From a candidate division TM6 bacterium UASB340 (GTDB lineage Bacteria; Babelota; Babeliae; Babelales; UASB340): DNA of 34,477 nucleotides. Under the pieces are notes generated by a model. It made no database searches. It was not told where the DNA came from and saw nothing but the letters and a program-made list of their open reading frames with translations. Below, one piece after another: positions 23,280-30,713 of this stretch. Location of the stretch: assembly GCA_001468925.1 (NCBI GenBank), contig LDIX01000002.1, positions 60,602-95,078 of the forward strand. Reading direction: 5' to 3'. The position numbers were made by a program, and so were the translations under genes. Position 1 is the first letter of the stretch. Each line of letters begins with the position of its first letter.

Positions 23280-24058
23280 TATCGTTCAACTTTTTTATTT
23301 CTTAGTAAAATTTTATTTTCATATCGTAAATCCAAAACATACTTTTTTCTTAAATTTATTTTTTTACCATCATATAAATCATTAAATATTTTATTAGCCA
23401 AAAATAATTTTTTATTATCAAATATAGTTTTTCTATCCAGTAAAAAATTATAATTTAATTTATTGTTGTTTATCTTTGCAAATAATAAAATATTATTTTT
23501 ATCTTTGTAATCCAACTTATAATTACACCAAATATGTTCAGGCAATTCACTTAAAAAAGAAAATGCTTTATTTGATAAATCTTTTTCTAAAATCAACTCT
23601 TTTGTTACTGTAAATGTATATTCACTAAAATATTTTGTATCTAAAATTGAATTATCTTGAGCTAATACAGACTGATTATTAAGCCAACAAACAACTTTTT
23701 TTCCTATTATTTTTAAATTTGCATTACCGGGAACAGAAAAATTCCATTCAACGTTTTGTATAAAATCAAATTTATTTTTTAATTGATTACTAAAATCAAG
23801 CAAATCTATTTTATCTACTTTATTTTCTTGAAAATAATTCGTAATAAAATACGTTATATTTTCTTTTAATTCAAAAGAATGTATGGATTCAAAAGATAAA
23901 ACAATATTATCAGGCCTTAAAATTTTCAACGTTTTATCAGAAATAGAAAAAAATATTTTTTTTGATAATGGAACTATAATAAAAAATAATATAATTAATA
24001 AAGATAAAATAAATATTACTATTCCAATTTTTTTCTTCTTATTATTATTCTCTTCCAT
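23279..24058 (-). CDS. ftsQ: Cell division protein FtsQ
   Basis: This 259-residue bitopic membrane protein has a short basic cytoplasmic N-terminus (NNNKKKK), one transmembrane helix (about 12-32), then a POTRA-like domain (LLDFSNQLKNKFDFIQNVEW followed by PGNANLKIIGKK) and an FtsQ beta domain ending in YVLDLRYENKILLRN, the family's 'DLRY' end. Sequence identity to known FtsQ is low, so the call leans on architecture and on its place directly before ftsA-ftsZ. FtsQ bridges early and late divisome parts through FtsB/FtsL. The ATG is preceded by GGATG. Its stop overlaps the ftsA ribosome site. Confidence 0.78.
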   Translation of the reverse strand: MEENNNKKKKIGIVIFILSLLIILFFIIVPLSKKIFFSISDKTLKILRPDNIVLSFESIHSFELKENITYFITNYFQENKVDKIDLLDFSNQLKNKFDFIQNVEWNFSVPGNANLKIIGKKVVCWLNNQSVLAQDNSILDTKYFSEYTFTVTKELILEKDLSNKAFSFLSELPEHIWCNYKLDYKDKNNILLFAKINNNKLNYNFLLDRKTIFDNKKLFLANKIFNDLYDGKKINLRKKYVLDLRYENKILLRNKKVER

Positions 24059-24187
24059 TTTGCATCCATTTTTTATTTTTTTAATAAAAACTACAGGTTT
24101 GCAGAAAGAGTGTAGAAAAAAATAAACTATTTTCGCAATAAATTAAGTTTTTTATAAGAAATAGTAAGTTTTGTCGTTTAATTTCAT

Positions 24188-24925
24188 TCAAGAATTATGC
24201 TTTAATAAAAACATTAAAATTCCTGCCGCAACAGAAGCATTGTAAGAAATTTCAGGGGAACGTTGTGGAATTGTAATTAAAGTACCTCTATCTTGAACAG
24301 ATTTTGAAATTCCGGTTTCTTCACTTCCTATGACAAGACAAATAGGCCTTTTATAACCTATAGTTGTTGCATCTTTGCCATTTTCCAAAACGGCCATATA
24401 AAAATTAAAACCTAAAGAATCTATTTGGCTTACTGCATACTCTATTGATGGAGCTAAAAAAATATCTAAATATTCTACCAGTCCGGCCGAAGCTTTGTGA
24501 GTTGCCGCAGTTATTAACGCTCCATTTTTTTGGCATAAAATAACAGCGTCAACGCCTATACATGATGCAGAACGTAAAATTGCTCCAAGATTTCTAACAT
24601 CTTTTACTCCGTCCAATAATAAAACGAAGTTTTTACCGGCAATTTTTTTAAGATCCGTCATATATTGAAATGGTGAAACTAAAGCAATAATACCCATATG
24701 ATCTGTAGTTCCGGCCATCCTATCAAGCACTAATCGATCTACATATTGAATATTGGGTACACTTTTTGGCAAATATTGCTCAACTCTCTTGTAAGATTTA
24801 GGTAATTGCTTTGTTGTATATATGGAAAAAAGCTTTCTCTTTCTTGATTTTAGCAATTCTATAATACTATGAGCACCATAAATCATATCCATCTGATTTT
24901 GCTTTTTATTTTCTTTGTTTGCCAT
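24188..24925 (-). CDS. rlmB: 23S rRNA 2'-O-ribose methyltransferase, RlmB/TrmH (SpoU) family
   Basis: This 245-residue protein has the SpoU_sub_bind domain (about 14-90, IYGAHSIIELLKSRKRK) and the trefoil-knot SpoU domain with its three motifs: motif 1 DGVKDVRNLGAILRSA, motif 2 VIGSEETGIS (199-206) and motif 3 ISYNASVAAGILMF. In RlmB the enzyme methylates Gm2251 in the peptidyl-transferase P loop; TrmH-like tRNA activity is the alternative. It is separated from ftsQ by 129 bases, and its own start has only a weak SD (AAAGATT). Confidence 0.92.
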   Translation of the reverse strand: MANKENKKQNQMDMIYGAHSIIELLKSRKRKLFSIYTTKQLPKSYKRVEQYLPKSVPNIQYVDRLVLDRMAGTTDHMGIIALVSPFQYMTDLKKIAGKNFVLLLDGVKDVRNLGAILRSASCIGVDAVILCQKNGALITAATHKASAGLVEYLDIFLAPSIEYAVSQIDSLGFNFYMAVLENGKDATTIGYKRPICLVIGSEETGISKSVQDRGTLITIPQRSPEISYNASVAAGILMFLLKHNS

Positions 24926-25055
24926 ATTTTAATCTTTTTATATCTTCACAAAATTAAATTAATAGTTATTTTAAACTTTATACAACACAGTCTATATTAA
25001 AAAATTAAAGCTTACAAAAGCCAATAAACTAAATATCTAATAAAAAAGGACAAAT

Positions 25056-25751
25056 ATGTATATTTTAGAAGGTAATATTGGAGCAGGAAAATCCACCTTT
25101 TTAAATAAAATAAAAGACTATATACCTGAACTGGAAATTTTGACTGAACCGGTAAATAATTGGACCAATCAAATATTTGGACAATCTTTGCTTGAAAATT
25201 TTTATAAAGATACATCCAGATGGGCTTATACTTTAGAAAATTTGGCTATGATTCATAGAGTAAAAGATCACATAGAAATACAAAATAGCAAAAATGAAAA
25301 TATTGTTATTGAACGATCTATTTATTCCGGTCACTATTGCTTTTCAAAAAATAGTTACAAAAATGGACATTTAACTGAAATTGAATGGGAAATATATTCA
25401 AAATGGGCCGATTTTTTATTAAAAAGCTGCAATACACCTAAAGGTTTTATATATCTTAAAGCAGATGCTCAAACATGTATGACCAGAATAAAAAAAAGAA
25501 ATAGATTGAGTGAAAAAAAGATAACATTATCTTATGTAAAACAAATTGAAGATTGGCACGAAAAATTTCTAATAAAAAAAGAAGATATACATGAAAGCTT
25601 AATTAATGTTCCTGTCCTAACATTGGATTGTAATAAAGATTTTTTAGAAGACGAATCTTTGCTAAAAGAACACATGAATAATGTAAGAGAATTTATATTA
25701 AGACCACAAATTTTTAAAAAGACACAAGAAAAAACAGCTTTTTTTGAATAG
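25056..25751 (+). CDS. Deoxynucleoside kinase (dCK/dGK/TK2 family)
   Basis: This 231-residue salvage kinase has a P-loop at the very N-terminus (LEGNIGAGKST, Lys12), EPVNNW (31-36; the Glu is the catalytic base), WAYTLENLAMIHR, the ERS motif (Glu86-Arg87-Ser88, ERSIYSGHYCF) and the lid R-x-x-x-R (MTRIKKRNRLSE). All active-site residues are present. The EPVxxW signature and overall layout resemble eukaryotic and large-DNA-virus dNKs as well as bacterial dAK/dGK. Specificity cannot be told by eye. ATG preceded by AAAAAGGA. It is followed by the tRNA-Val promoter and no obvious terminator. Confidence 0.92.
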   Translation: MYILEGNIGAGKSTFLNKIKDYIPELEILTEPVNNWTNQIFGQSLLENFYKDTSRWAYTLENLAMIHRVKDHIEIQNSKNENIVIERSIYSGHYCFSKNSYKNGHLTEIEWEIYSKWADFLLKSCNTPKGFIYLKADAQTCMTRIKKRNRLSEKKITLSYVKQIEDWHEKFLIKKEDIHESLINVPVLTLDCNKDFLEDESLLKEHMNNVREFILRPQIFKKTQEKTAFFE

Positions 25752-25756
25752 AATCT

Positions 25757-25785
25757 TTGACTTGTTGTTTTTTTTACTTTAGAAT
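25757..25785 (+). promoter_or_regulatory. Promoter of the tRNA-Val/Asn/Asp cluster
   Basis: TTGACT (25757-25762), exactly 17 bases including a T tract, then TAGAAT (25780-25785). It begins right after the dNK stop, and initiation would fall about 7 bases before tRNA-Val. It closely resembles the other tRNA promoter at 6694-6722. Confidence 0.65.
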
Positions 25786-25798
25786 TTATGTGCGTTTA

Positions 25799-25875
25799 GG
25801 GCGAATAGCTCAGTTGGTTAGAGCACCTGCCTTACAAGCAGGGGGTCGTAGGTTCGAATCCTACTTCGCCCACCA
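25799..25875 (+). tRNA. tRNA-Val (anticodon TAC)
   Basis: Complete cloverleaf: acceptor GGGCGAA/TTCGCCC, discriminator A, encoded CCA, anticodon stem CCTGC/GCAGG around CTTACAA (TAC), T arm with GGTTCGAATCC. First of three tRNAs read from one promoter. Confidence 0.97.
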
Positions 25876-25900
25876 GTCTACGCTCTTACGAGCTACGACC
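25876..25900 (+). repeat. GC-rich tRNA-trailer repeat (copy 2)
   Basis: Starting at the base after the encoded CCA: GTCTACGCTCTT, A, CGAGCTACGACC. It is homologous to the trailer of tRNA-Glu(TTC) at 6475-6510, with TTCG changed to TACG at each position. It can form a GCTC/GAGC hairpin. Confidence 0.7.
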
Positions 25901-25957
25901 GTCAAACCATAAAAAATTTGCAAAAAATCTAGTACTTTGATAATTTAGTGTAAATGT

Positions 25958-26033
25958 TCCTCGGTAGCTCAGTTGGTAGAGCAAACGACTGTTAATCGTT
26001 GGGTCGCAGGTTCGAGTCCTGCCCGGGGAGCCA
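25958..26033 (+). tRNA. tRNA-Asn (anticodon GTT)
   Basis: Acceptor TCCTCGG/CCGGGGA with one T-G pair, discriminator G, encoded CCA, anticodon stem AACGA/TCGTT around CTGTTAA (GTT), T arm GGTTCGAGTCC. The 82-base spacer from tRNA-Val contains the trailer repeat and AT-rich sequence. Confidence 0.97.
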
Positions 26034-26046
26034 TAAAATTTTAGCT

Positions 26047-26124
26047 GGAGCTGTAGCTCAGTTTGGTTAGAGCGTCCGCCTGTCACGCGGAAGGTCGCGA
26101 GTTCGAGTCTCGTCAGCTCCGCCA
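26047..26124 (+). tRNA. tRNA-Asp (anticodon GTC)
   Basis: Acceptor GGAGCTG/CAGCTCC, discriminator G, encoded CCA, anticodon stem TCCGC/GCGGA around CTGTCAC (GTC), T arm AGTTCGAGTCT. It lies 13 bases after tRNA-Asn and is the last tRNA of the cluster. Confidence 0.97.
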
Positions 26125-26194
26125 TACTTCCACCGTCACTAAAGCTATGGTGGACAGGTCGCAAGGCTTCGTATGGAACAGCCAGTTGAATTAG
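26125..26194 (+). other. GC-rich trailer after tRNA-Asp, possible small structured RNA
   Basis: This 70-base segment between tRNA-Asp and the terminator is clearly richer in G+C than the intergenic average. It holds a TCCACC/GGTGGA inverted repeat and AAGC/GCTT complementarity. A 15-codon ORF (26147-26194) has no ribosome site and is probably not translated. It could be a trailer, a degenerated tRNA-linked repeat or a small RNA; I cannot decide. Confidence 0.4.
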
Positions 26195-26226
26195 AAAAAG
26201 CCGTCGATATATTCGACGGCTTTTTT
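26195..26226. terminator. Strong intrinsic terminator of the tRNA cluster
   Basis: AAAAAGCCGTCGA and TCGACGGCTTTTT form a 13-pair stem around a 5-base loop, followed by more T on the plus strand. The mirrored A tract makes it usable from the HAD gene side as well. Confidence 0.93.
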
Positions 26227-26256
26227 GTTTTAAAACTATTTTTTACTTTATATTAA

Positions 26257-26853
26257 CTAAATAAACTTATTAAGAATATCTTTAAAATCAATAAAATTTT
26301 TATATACAAAACTATTAAAACCATATTTATTAGCTTGTTCAATATGTTTTGGTTCATCATCCCAAAACATAATTTCATTTTTAAAAATATTATTTTTGTT
26401 TATTTTTTTATAAATATATTCAAAAAATGTTTGATCCGGCTTTTTAAGTCCAATTTCGGCTGAAGAAAAGATCTCGTCAAATATATCTTCAAATCCCATT
26501 TCATTTTTCATATATTCGGTTCTATATTTTTCTTGATTTGTTGCCAAATAACACTTTATTCCCATACTTTGCAATTCTTTAATTTTTAACAATACTTGCG
26601 CATCACAGTCTTTTTGTGATTCAAACCAGTATTTTATTAAAAAATCAACAGATTTATCACACTCCCATTTTTTAAGATATTTTTGAAATTCTTCTTTTAA
26701 ATCAGCTTCACCTATGAGACATTTTTGAAATTCATTCTTAAAAAATAGTATTGATTTTTGCAAAGAAATTCCAAATTTTGCCTCTAAATCATCACTAAAT
26801 CTTTTAGATGGCGTAACCATTCCATCCGAGTCAAATATTATCGCTTTTATCAT
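26257..26853 (-). CDS. HAD-superfamily hydrolase
   Basis: This 198-residue phosphatase-like protein has HAD motif I IIFDSDGMV (Asp8 nucleophile, Asp10 acid/base), a helical C1 cap (about 15-85), motif II YLATNQ, motif III Lys in GLKKPD and motif IV MFWDDEPKHI. All catalytic residues are present. The layout is that of beta-phosphoglucomutase/YihX-type phosphatases acting on small phosphorylated metabolites; the substrate is unknown. It is monocistronic, with a divergent FkbM gene upstream and the shared terminator downstream. Confidence 0.9.
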   Translation of the reverse strand: MIKAIIFDSDGMVTPSKRFSDDLEAKFGISLQKSILFFKNEFQKCLIGEADLKEEFQKYLKKWECDKSVDFLIKYWFESQKDCDAQVLLKIKELQSMGIKCYLATNQEKYRTEYMKNEMGFEDIFDEIFSSAEIGLKKPDQTFFEYIYKKINKNNIFKNEIMFWDDEPKHIEQANKYGFNSFVYKNFIDFKDILNKFI

Positions 26854-26973
26854 TTTTTTCCTATTTATTTTAATTTTTTATATTTATTATTTTATATAAA
26901 ATTTTTAAATTTAAATATTTTATATATAATCAAAAAAACTTTTATGTTTTTAATGTTAAAAAAGGACAATTTC

Positions 26974-27882
26974 ATGAGTATAAAAAAAACAATTTTTCTT
27001 GTTTTAATACTGGGCGGTATTTTTCTATATCTATTTATTCAAAATAATAAACAAAGTAAAATACATTTACGTAACTTTGCAAGAATAATAAAACAAGAAT
27101 TAACAGAACCTGAAATAAAATACAAAAATAGAATTCCAAGTTTAATGGAAAATATTTATAAATATTTTGTATACTTATTTTCAACAGGTAGTGAAAACTT
27201 ACAGGCAATAAACTATATAAGAAATTTTAAAATTTTATCCAACACAAATGCCGAATTTTATACTCTTTATCAGGAAATCTTCACAGAAAAATTATATTTT
27301 TTTGATTTAAAAAATGAAAAACCATTCATAGTAGATTGCGGTAGCAATATAGGTATGTCAATATTGTTTTTTAAATTATTATATCCAAATTCAGAAATTT
27401 TAGGTTTTGAACCATCCGATATTAACTTTAATTTATTGAAAAAAAACATAGAAGATAATAATTTGGATAATATAAAAATATTTAAAAAAGCTCTTTCTAA
27501 TAAAATTGAATCTTTAAAATTATATGGTACGGGAACTCCGCTAGGATCAATTATAAGAGATAATCCTCATAATAGATCAAATTATGAAATCATTGAAACC
27601 GATTTACTTTCAAATTACATAAATAAAAAAGTAGATTTATTAAAAATAGACACCGAAGGAGCCGAAACATTAATAATTAAAGATTTAGATTCCAAAAACA
27701 AATTAAATTTAATTGACAAAATAATAATGGAATATCATCATTTCACTGCACAAAATAAATTATCTGACTTATTAAGTATTTTAGAAAAAAACAATTTTGC
27801 ATACCAAATATGTAGCGATCAACATCCTCCAATGGAAAATAGGCTAGCACAACACTTTTTTATATATGCTTACAAAAAATAA
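26974..27882 (+). CDS. FkbM-family methyltransferase, membrane-anchored
   Basis: The ATG at 26974 follows AAAAAAGGA and is preferred over an in-frame ATG at 26944. The 302-residue protein has an N-terminal hydrophobic anchor (about 5-23, TIFLVLILGGIFLYLFI) and a class I SAM methyltransferase domain: FIVDCGSNIGMSILFF near 118-133, EILGFEPSDINF (acidic end of strand 2) and VDLLKIDTEGAE, the FkbM hallmark. Family members O-methylate sugars, antibiotics or surface polysaccharides. An N-terminal anchor is not general in the family and would place the enzyme at the inner membrane. It precedes a sugar-phosphate isomerase by 10 bases, which fits glycan metabolism. Confidence 0.87.
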   Translation: MSIKKTIFLVLILGGIFLYLFIQNNKQSKIHLRNFARIIKQELTEPEIKYKNRIPSLMENIYKYFVYLFSTGSENLQAINYIRNFKILSNTNAEFYTLYQEIFTEKLYFFDLKNEKPFIVDCGSNIGMSILFFKLLYPNSEILGFEPSDINFNLLKKNIEDNNLDNIKIFKKALSNKIESLKLYGTGTPLGSIIRDNPHNRSNYEIIETDLLSNYINKKVDLLKIDTEGAETLIIKDLDSKNKLNLIDKIIMEYHHFTAQNKLSDLLSILEKNNFAYQICSDQHPPMENRLAQHFFIYAYKK

Positions 27883-27892
27883 AGGATCAAAT

Positions 27893-28900
27893 ATGATAAA
27901 CGAAATAACTCTTTGGCCTCAAAAAATAAAAGACGGTCTCGACCTAGCTCATAATTTTTATTTTGAAAATTCGGCAAAGTTGCCAAAAAATACAAAAAAG
28001 ATTGCATTTTTTGGAATGGGCGGATCAGGAATTGCGGGAAGAATAGTAAAAACATTTCTAGATAAAAAAAGCAATATTCCATCATTTATAATAGATTCCC
28101 CGGAAGTACCAAAATATATAGATACGGATACGTTATGTTTTGTTATAACATATTCCGGCAACACGTGGGAAACTATATCTGCATTAAATTATTTAACCGA
28201 AAATTTTATACCAACAATAGTAATATCTCATAATGGTAAGGCATCGGAAATCGCTGAATTAAAAAATTTACCATTTATATTAATGCCAAATTCAAGTCAA
28301 CCAAGAGCCGCACTTGGTAATTTTCTGGGTTTAATCTTAGGATTACTTGACCTAATGAATATAATTCCAACCAAATTAATGCTTGAGAATTTTATAAAAC
28401 AAGCAAATCTTTATATTCCCAAATTTGAAGATGAATCCTATTTTAACGACTTTTTATATGCCGCAAACGGTAAAAATATGTTTCATATATTTGGTGTTTC
28501 AGGCGACAGTGCAGAATTTGCATATAGAGCTCAAACCCAATTTAATGAAAACAGCAAAATACGTGCAGTATATTCTTCATTTCCTGAATGTTGCCATAAT
28601 TTATTAGTAGGATTTACAGATAGTAAAGATAATCCGCTTGTTTTAATAACTCATACCGATTTTATATCAAATAATCTTAATTTGGCCATTCAGGCAACTA
28701 TTGAAATTTTAAAAGAAAACGGTGCTATTCTTTACAAAATGCCTGTTTTGGGTGATAATTGGGAAGACCAGTTATTCCACATAATTTTATGGGGCGATTT
28801 TGCATCCTATTATTTGGGGAAAAAACGGGGGGTCGAAATAGCTCCGGTAAAACTTATAGATACTTTAAAAGCTAAACACAAAGCAAAGGGTATAAAATAA
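27893..28900 (+). CDS. Bifunctional phosphoglucose/phosphomannose isomerase (SIS family)
   Basis: The start is ATG 27893 after AAAGGATC; the longer frame from 27866 lacks a ribosome site. This 335-residue protein has an N-terminal SIS domain with [12 protein letters not shown] (about 40-51) and [13 protein letters not shown], and the C-terminal PGI/PMI half with [13 protein letters not shown] and [12 protein letters not shown]...[13 protein letters not shown]. In archaeal and some bacterial members the enzyme interconverts glucose-6-P or mannose-6-P with fructose-6-P. It may replace classical PGI. Its TAA overlaps the ATG of rpmE by one base, so translation of the two is coupled. Confidence 0.92.
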   Translation: MINEITLWPQKIKDGLDLAHNFYFENSAKLPKNTKKIAFFGMGGSGIAGRIVKTFLDKKSNIPSFIIDSPEVPKYIDTDTLCFVITYSGNTWETISALNYLTENFIPTIVISHNGKASEIAELKNLPFILMPNSSQPRAALGNFLGLILGLLDLMNIIPTKLMLENFIKQANLYIPKFEDESYFNDFLYAANGKNMFHIFGVSGDSAEFAYRAQTQFNENSKIRAVYSSFPECCHNLLVGFTDSKDNPLVLITHTDFISNNLNLAIQATIEILKENGAILYKMPVLGDNWEDQLFHIILWGDFASYYLGKKRGVEIAPVKLIDTLKAKHKAKGIK

Positions 28901-29097
28901 TGAAAAAAGATATACATCCACAGATTAACGAATTAACAATACGATGTGCCTGCGGTAATGCCATAAAAACAACCTCAACAAAAAAAGATATAAATATAGA
29001 CATCTGTTCTGCATGCCATCCATTTTTCACAGGACAACATAAATTTGTTGATACAGCAGGAAGAATAGAAAAATTCCAAAAAAAATATAAAAAGTAA
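28900..29097 (+). CDS. rpmE: Ribosomal protein bL31
   Basis: This 65-residue protein has [19 protein letters not shown] and [22 protein letters not shown]. The four zinc ligands Cys16, Cys18, Cys36 and Cys39 mark the C+ form of L31. The start ATG overlaps the preceding stop (TAATG), and AAAGGG lies upstream. It precedes prfA by 23 bases, a gene order (rpmE-prfA) common in bacteria. Confidence 0.97.
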   Translation: MKKDIHPQINELTIRCACGNAIKTTSTKKDINIDICSACHPFFTGQHKFVDTAGRIEKFQKKYKK

Positions 29098-29120
29098 TAA
29101 TCATAAAGATATAAAAATCT

Positions 29121-30209
29121 ATGATTAATTTAGATTGGGATTTAATATACAAAAAACACGAAGAATTTTTGCAAGCTCTTTCTAACCCTAATTTGGATAA
29201 AAGAGAAAGAGCTGCTTTGCAAAAAAAAGAAACAGAATATTCAAATCTAATTTCTGCACATAAAAATATAGAAAACACTCAAAAAGAGCTTTCAGAACTT
29301 GTATCTCAAAAAAATTCCGAGAAAGATCCCGAGCTTAAAGATTTATTTGAAGAAGAAATAAAAAACAACGAAGAAAAAATTAAAATTTTAGAAAAAGATC
29401 TTGAGGACACACTTTATCCTGCAGACGAAAAAGATGAACGTTCGGTGTTTTTAGAAATTCGAGCCGGTGCCGGAGGTCAAGAAGCAGCTTTATTTGTATC
29501 AGATTTATTTAAAACATATTCCAATTATGCCTTATCCAAAAATTGGGATGTTTCAATTGTAGATACAAGCACAACTGACCTTGGAGGTTTTAAAGAACTT
29601 ATTGCATTTATTAAGGGTAAAAACGTATATAAGTATTTAAAATATGAATCCGGTGTTCATAGAGTTCAACGTGTACCAAAAACTGAAACAGCAGGAAGAA
29701 TTCACACATCAACTGTAACTGTAGCAGTTTTACCGGAAGCAAAAGATGTTGACGTTCAAATAAATCCTCAAGATTTAAAAATTGACACATACAGAGCCGG
29801 TGGAGCGGGCGGACAGCATGTTAATAAAACCGAATCTGCAATACGAATTACTCATATTCCAACCGGAGTTGTTGTAACATGCCAAGATGAACGCTCTCAG
29901 ACAAAAAATAAAGAACGAGCTTTAAAAATGCTTCAATCAAGAATATTAAAAGCAGAAGAAGAGAGAAAAGAATCTCAAATGCGTGCTGAAAGAAAACAAC
30001 AAGTTGGAATGGGCGAACGAGCAGAAAAAGTTCGTACATATAATTATCCCCAAAATAGAATAAGCGATCATAGAATAGAACTGACCCTCAAAAAATTAGA
30101 TATAATTATGGCATCAGGGCAACTTGATGAAATTATAGAACCTCTAATTATTTGGGAAAAAGAAGAACGAAAAAAAGAAGATACTGAATTCTCAAAATAT
30201 CTAAAATAA
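29121..30209 (+). CDS. prfA: Peptide chain release factor 1
   Basis: This 362-residue RF1 recognises UAA and UAG. The catalytic GGQ is at 230-232 (GAGGQHVNKTESAIRITH). The anticodon-like tripeptide is PKT (186-188, within RVQRVPKTETAGRIHTST) where most RF1s have PAT or PVT. The P-x-T frame is kept and RF2's SPF is absent. N-terminal helical domain (about 1-100) and C-terminal QNRISDHRIELTL are normal. It is part of the rpmE-prfA pair; no strong SD, so coupling to rpmE is plausible. Confidence 0.97.
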   Translation: MINLDWDLIYKKHEEFLQALSNPNLDKRERAALQKKETEYSNLISAHKNIENTQKELSELVSQKNSEKDPELKDLFEEEIKNNEEKIKILEKDLEDTLYPADEKDERSVFLEIRAGAGGQEAALFVSDLFKTYSNYALSKNWDVSIVDTSTTDLGGFKELIAFIKGKNVYKYLKYESGVHRVQRVPKTETAGRIHTSTVTVAVLPEAKDVDVQINPQDLKIDTYRAGGAGGQHVNKTESAIRITHIPTGVVVTCQDERSQTKNKERALKMLQSRILKAEEERKESQMRAERKQQVGMGERAEKVRTYNYPQNRISDHRIELTLKKLDIIMASGQLDEIIEPLIIWEKEERKKEDTEFSKYLK

Positions 30210-30304
30210 ATAATAAAATATTTTTATTAATACAAAAAATCTAAAAATTATATATATTACTTAACAGTAAAATTTATTTAATTTTAAAAAAGTTAGGAGT
30301 ATAT

Positions 30305-30712
30305 GTGCTAAAAAAAAATTTTTTATTTTTAGGACTTGCAATAATTTTGACCTCACAAATAAATGCTGCTACGTACAAAATTAAAAATAAAACAACTAAA
30401 TCGCGCACAGTTTTATGTATCTATGATAACGGTGAAAAATTAAGCCAAACAATAGAATCACATGATGAATTAATTTTAAGACCGATAAAGTTCGTCCCAA
30501 ATGGACATGAATATGGAAATCCAGAAATAACTAATGTTGAATCTATTTATATCTTTAAATCTTTCGAAGATATAAATAGATCTGATGATTTTACAATATC
30601 AAATTATTTATTTGTCTTATCTTTTAAAAATCCTAAAGAAGATCTTCAAAAAATAACCATTCATAGTGATAATTTTTTGATGGTGGAAACCTTAACAAAT
30701 TTAGAGGATTAA
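30305..30712 (+). CDS. Small exported protein, unknown function
   Basis: This 135-residue protein begins with GTG after TTAGGAG and has a signal peptide (MLKKNFLFLGLAIILTSQINA). The mature part opens with YKIKNKTTKSRTVLCIYDNG and is predicted to be mostly beta strands. No family is recognised. Its stop is 1 base before the ATG of the nucleoside transporter, so it is in that operon. It resembles, in plan only, the exported protein at 33683: signal peptide, then 'NxT' and alternating hydrophobic strands, perhaps an immunoglobulin-like domain. Confidence 0.7.
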   Translation: MLKKNFLFLGLAIILTSQINAATYKIKNKTTKSRTVLCIYDNGEKLSQTIESHDELILRPIKFVPNGHEYGNPEITNVESIYIFKSFEDINRSDDFTISNYLFVLSFKNPKEDLQKITIHSDNFLMVETLTNLED

Positions 30713-30713
30713 T

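Noticed and set aside
25886-26164. 92-residue open frame on the minus strand
   Set aside because: It is the antisense of the tRNA-Asn and tRNA-Asp genes and their spacers.
26147-26194. Short ORF (15 codons) after tRNA-Asp
   Set aside because: No ribosome site and very short; more likely part of a structured trailer.
27870-28164. Two hydrophobic minus-strand frames opposite the sugar isomerase
   Set aside because: They are shadows of a well-supported gene and lack ribosome sites.
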